64,000 nt of DNA, from contig CP033464.1 of the NCBI GenBank assembly GCA_007833815.1, forward strand, positions 2,908,001-2,972,000, in the 5' to 3' direction. The DNA is from Brevibacillus laterosporus (GTDB lineage Bacteria > Bacillota > Bacilli > Brevibacillales > Brevibacillaceae). Shown one piece after another: positions 62,989 through 64,000 of this stretch. A program made the position numbers and the translations under genes. The notes beneath the pieces were generated by a model. That model saw nothing but the letters and a program-made list of their open reading frames with translations, did not search any database and was not told the origin of the DNA. Position 1 is the stretch's first letter, and every line of letters begins with the position of its first letter.

Positions 62989-63026
62989 GTACCAATTTTC
63001 ATGACTTGATGCAGTATTACATAGTA
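62989..63026 (+). repeat. 38-bp spaced direct repeat, copy 3
   Basis: GTACCAATTTTCATGACT...GTATTACATAGTA, 163 bp after copy 2 and ending right at the ribosome site (AAGGAGGTG) of the next gene. So it overlaps the control region of that gene. Copies could be iterons, operators or promoter elements. Confidence 0.6.
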
Positions 63027-63042
63027 AGGAGGTGAAACGTAA

Positions 63043-63441
63043 ATGACCGAACAGAATCTCGTTTCAGTCGAAACCCAATCGGAGTTCTCCGTCACCAGCG
63101 GTCGTCGAGAAACCCGCATCTTCCTTAAGATGTACGTAGACGCCGTCCATTCCGGCCTACTCGCGGACATCGGCGATGAGAACTGGCGTACACTCTGCGT
63201 AATAGCCGCCTTCATGAACGAACGAGGCGAGTGCTACCCGACGCAAGAGATGATCGCGCATAGACTCGGAGTCAAACGGGAAACGGCGAACAGGCGAATC
63301 AAACGCCTGCTGAAATATCGATGGGATGGGCGGGAGGTGGTACGCGCGTCAAAAGTTAGGGGCGGCGATGGGAAGTGGCAAAATACGCGTTATACGGTGC
63401 TTCCGATAAGCCATTTAGCGATATTTAAGGGAGCTACGTGA
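63043..63441 (+). CDS. Helix-turn-helix protein of a mobile element, possible replication initiator-type
   Basis: A 132-residue protein whose middle holds a winged-helix/HTH: CYPTQEMIAHRLGVKRETANRRIKRLLKY. Before it, MYVDAVHSGLLADIGDENWRTLCVIAAFMNERGE resembles the N-terminal part of plasmid and phage replication-type HTH proteins. The gene is clearly richer in G and C than its AT-rich surroundings and than the backbone. AAGGAGGTGAAA gives a very strong ribosome site. The full-length family and DNA target are unknown; a role in replication or transcription control is inferred. Confidence 0.65.
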   Translation: MTEQNLVSVETQSEFSVTSGRRETRIFLKMYVDAVHSGLLADIGDENWRTLCVIAAFMNERGECYPTQEMIAHRLGVKRETANRRIKRLLKYRWDGREVVRASKVRGGDGKWQNTRYTVLPISHLAIFKGAT

Positions 63442-63486
63442 CGCGTATGTAACATGGTTGAGTATCACATGGCACGAACGTCACAC

Positions 63487-63530
63487 TAACAAGAACTAAT
63501 CTTTTAACAAGAACTAATCTTTAACAAGAA
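63487..63530 (+). repeat. Tandem 17-18-bp direct repeats (iteron-like)
   Basis: TAACAAGAACTAATCTTT begins at 63487 and again at 63505, and a third partial unit, TAACAAGAA, starts at 63522. The units abut, sharing a T at the junction. They lie 46 bp after the HTH gene in a 240-bp gap otherwise without features. Iterons near a replication-type gene are the likely reading. Confidence 0.65.
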
Positions 63531-63681
63531 AAAGATAACGCATCAATCAGTCACTACGTTCCTTCTATCGCGCGGTCACTATTAGATAAGGAATAACAAT
63601 ATAGTGGACTTGCAACGCGGCCTAATATATACAACCAGAGGGAACCATTAAAGCTTATTCGAAGAAGAAAGGAGAATGAAT

Positions 63682-64000
63682 GTGGAGATTCAAAGTAAAG
63701 AGTCCACGCCAATTACCTCAAATAATATCGCTGTTCTTACCGCGGAAATCAACTCATATAAAAAGCTAGCTGGACAGGCAATTTTTGAGATTGGACGTAG
63801 GTTAAAATCGGTACACGACGCCAATATAGATTCGGAGAACGCGGAGGAACGTAAGCTTGCAGAACAACGTGAGTCACTAGGCGGTTGGTTAAAGTGGTTA
63901 GGGGAGCACGTTGAATTTACGAGACAAACAGCAACTCGATTTATTCAAGCGTTTGAGCAGTTGGGCAGTGGTACGACGTCGTACCATTTGGATAGCGGTA
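63682..64000 (+). CDS. DUF3102-type protein, cut by the window edge
   Basis: The frame is open to position 64000 (106 codons visible). LTAEINSYKKLAGQAIFEIGRRLKSVHDAN followed by GGWLKWLGEHVEFTRQTATRFIQAFEQLG is the DUF3102 pattern seen on phages, ICEs and plasmids of Firmicutes. I choose GTG 63682, 7 nt after AAAGGAG; ATG 63676 is too close to that site. No function is known for the family, although its position beside replication or partition genes on mobile elements is recurrent. The C-terminus is outside the window. Confidence 0.7.
   Translation, partial: MEIQSKESTPITSNNIAVLTAEINSYKKLAGQAIFEIGRRLKSVHDANIDSENAEERKLAEQRESLGGWLKWLGEHVEFTRQTATRFIQAFEQLGSGTTSYHLDSG

Noticed and set aside
62671..63026. 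CRISPR array as an explanation of the spaced repeats
   Set aside because: Spacers would be 117-125 bp, repeats are degenerate and only three, and no cas gene is present.
62835..63215. 126-codon minus-strand frame over repeats 2-3 and the HTH gene
   Set aside because: It is opposite a better-supported gene with a strong ribosome site, and crosses the repeats.

Overview
The window looks like a chromosomal stretch of a low-GC, endospore-forming Firmicute of the Paenibacillaceae, most probably Brevibacillus. This is inferred from gene content and order: mntR-yqhO-yqhP-yqhQ-yqhR-aroQ-pepQ-efp, spoIIIAA-AH, accBC, Asp23/amaP, nusB, folD, xseAB, ispA, dxs, tlyA, nadK, argR, recN, spoIVB, spo0A. Database comparison was not possible. 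No rRNA, tRNA or CRISPR array was seen.

Layout. Positions 1-6.5 kb hold the start of a secreted protein, a PadR/HAAS/DUF4097 operon with a palindromic operator, an AAA ATPase, an AI-2E-type permease and an L,D-transpeptidase. A decayed patch at 6.5-7.2 kb (membrane-transporter relic, copZ relic) leads into copA. cydABDC (10-16 kb) makes the cytochrome bd oxidase and its assembly exporter. An IS200/IS605-derived element without a transposase, which still carries an omegaRNA-like scaffold, lies between cydC and a convergent gerB-gerA-gerC germinant-receptor operon. Next come a Cys-rich copper-binding-type protein, a BceRS-type two-component system, an alpha/beta hydrolase, the deoR/pdp/deoC deoxynucleoside-use genes, a YkvI-type membrane protein and an FMN reductase.

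From 29 kb the window enters the conserved spore/housekeeping backbone: manganese regulator mntR, patatin, yqhPQR, aroQ, pepQ and efp. It is interrupted by a graveyard (35.0-35.8 kb: TlpA-like fragment, IS3-type ends, PepSY-like fragment) and by comA-comB-DUF441, which should make phosphosulfolactate/sulfolactate, a known spore metabolite. The spoIIIA operon (39-44.5 kb, with a sigma-E-like promoter) builds the mother-cell side of the forespore feeding channel. accBC (fatty acid), Asp23/amaP/DUF2273 (envelope stress), nusB, a TsaD-like paralog, folD, xseAB, ispA and dxs (isoprenoids), a TlyA methyltransferase, nadK, argR and recN follow. spoIVB (sigma-K checkpoint protease) and spo0A (sporulation master regulator, with predicted 0A boxes and a sigma-H-like promoter) close the backbone.

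After spo0A (from about 61.85 kb) the character changes: a small lipoprotein, AT-rich DNA with three 38-bp spaced direct repeats, a GC-richer winged-helix gene, tandem 18-bp repeats and a DUF3102 gene cut by the window edge. I read this as the beginning of an integrated mobile element (phage, ICE or integrated plasmid) with a replication or control region. It is the best candidate here for something not yet described.
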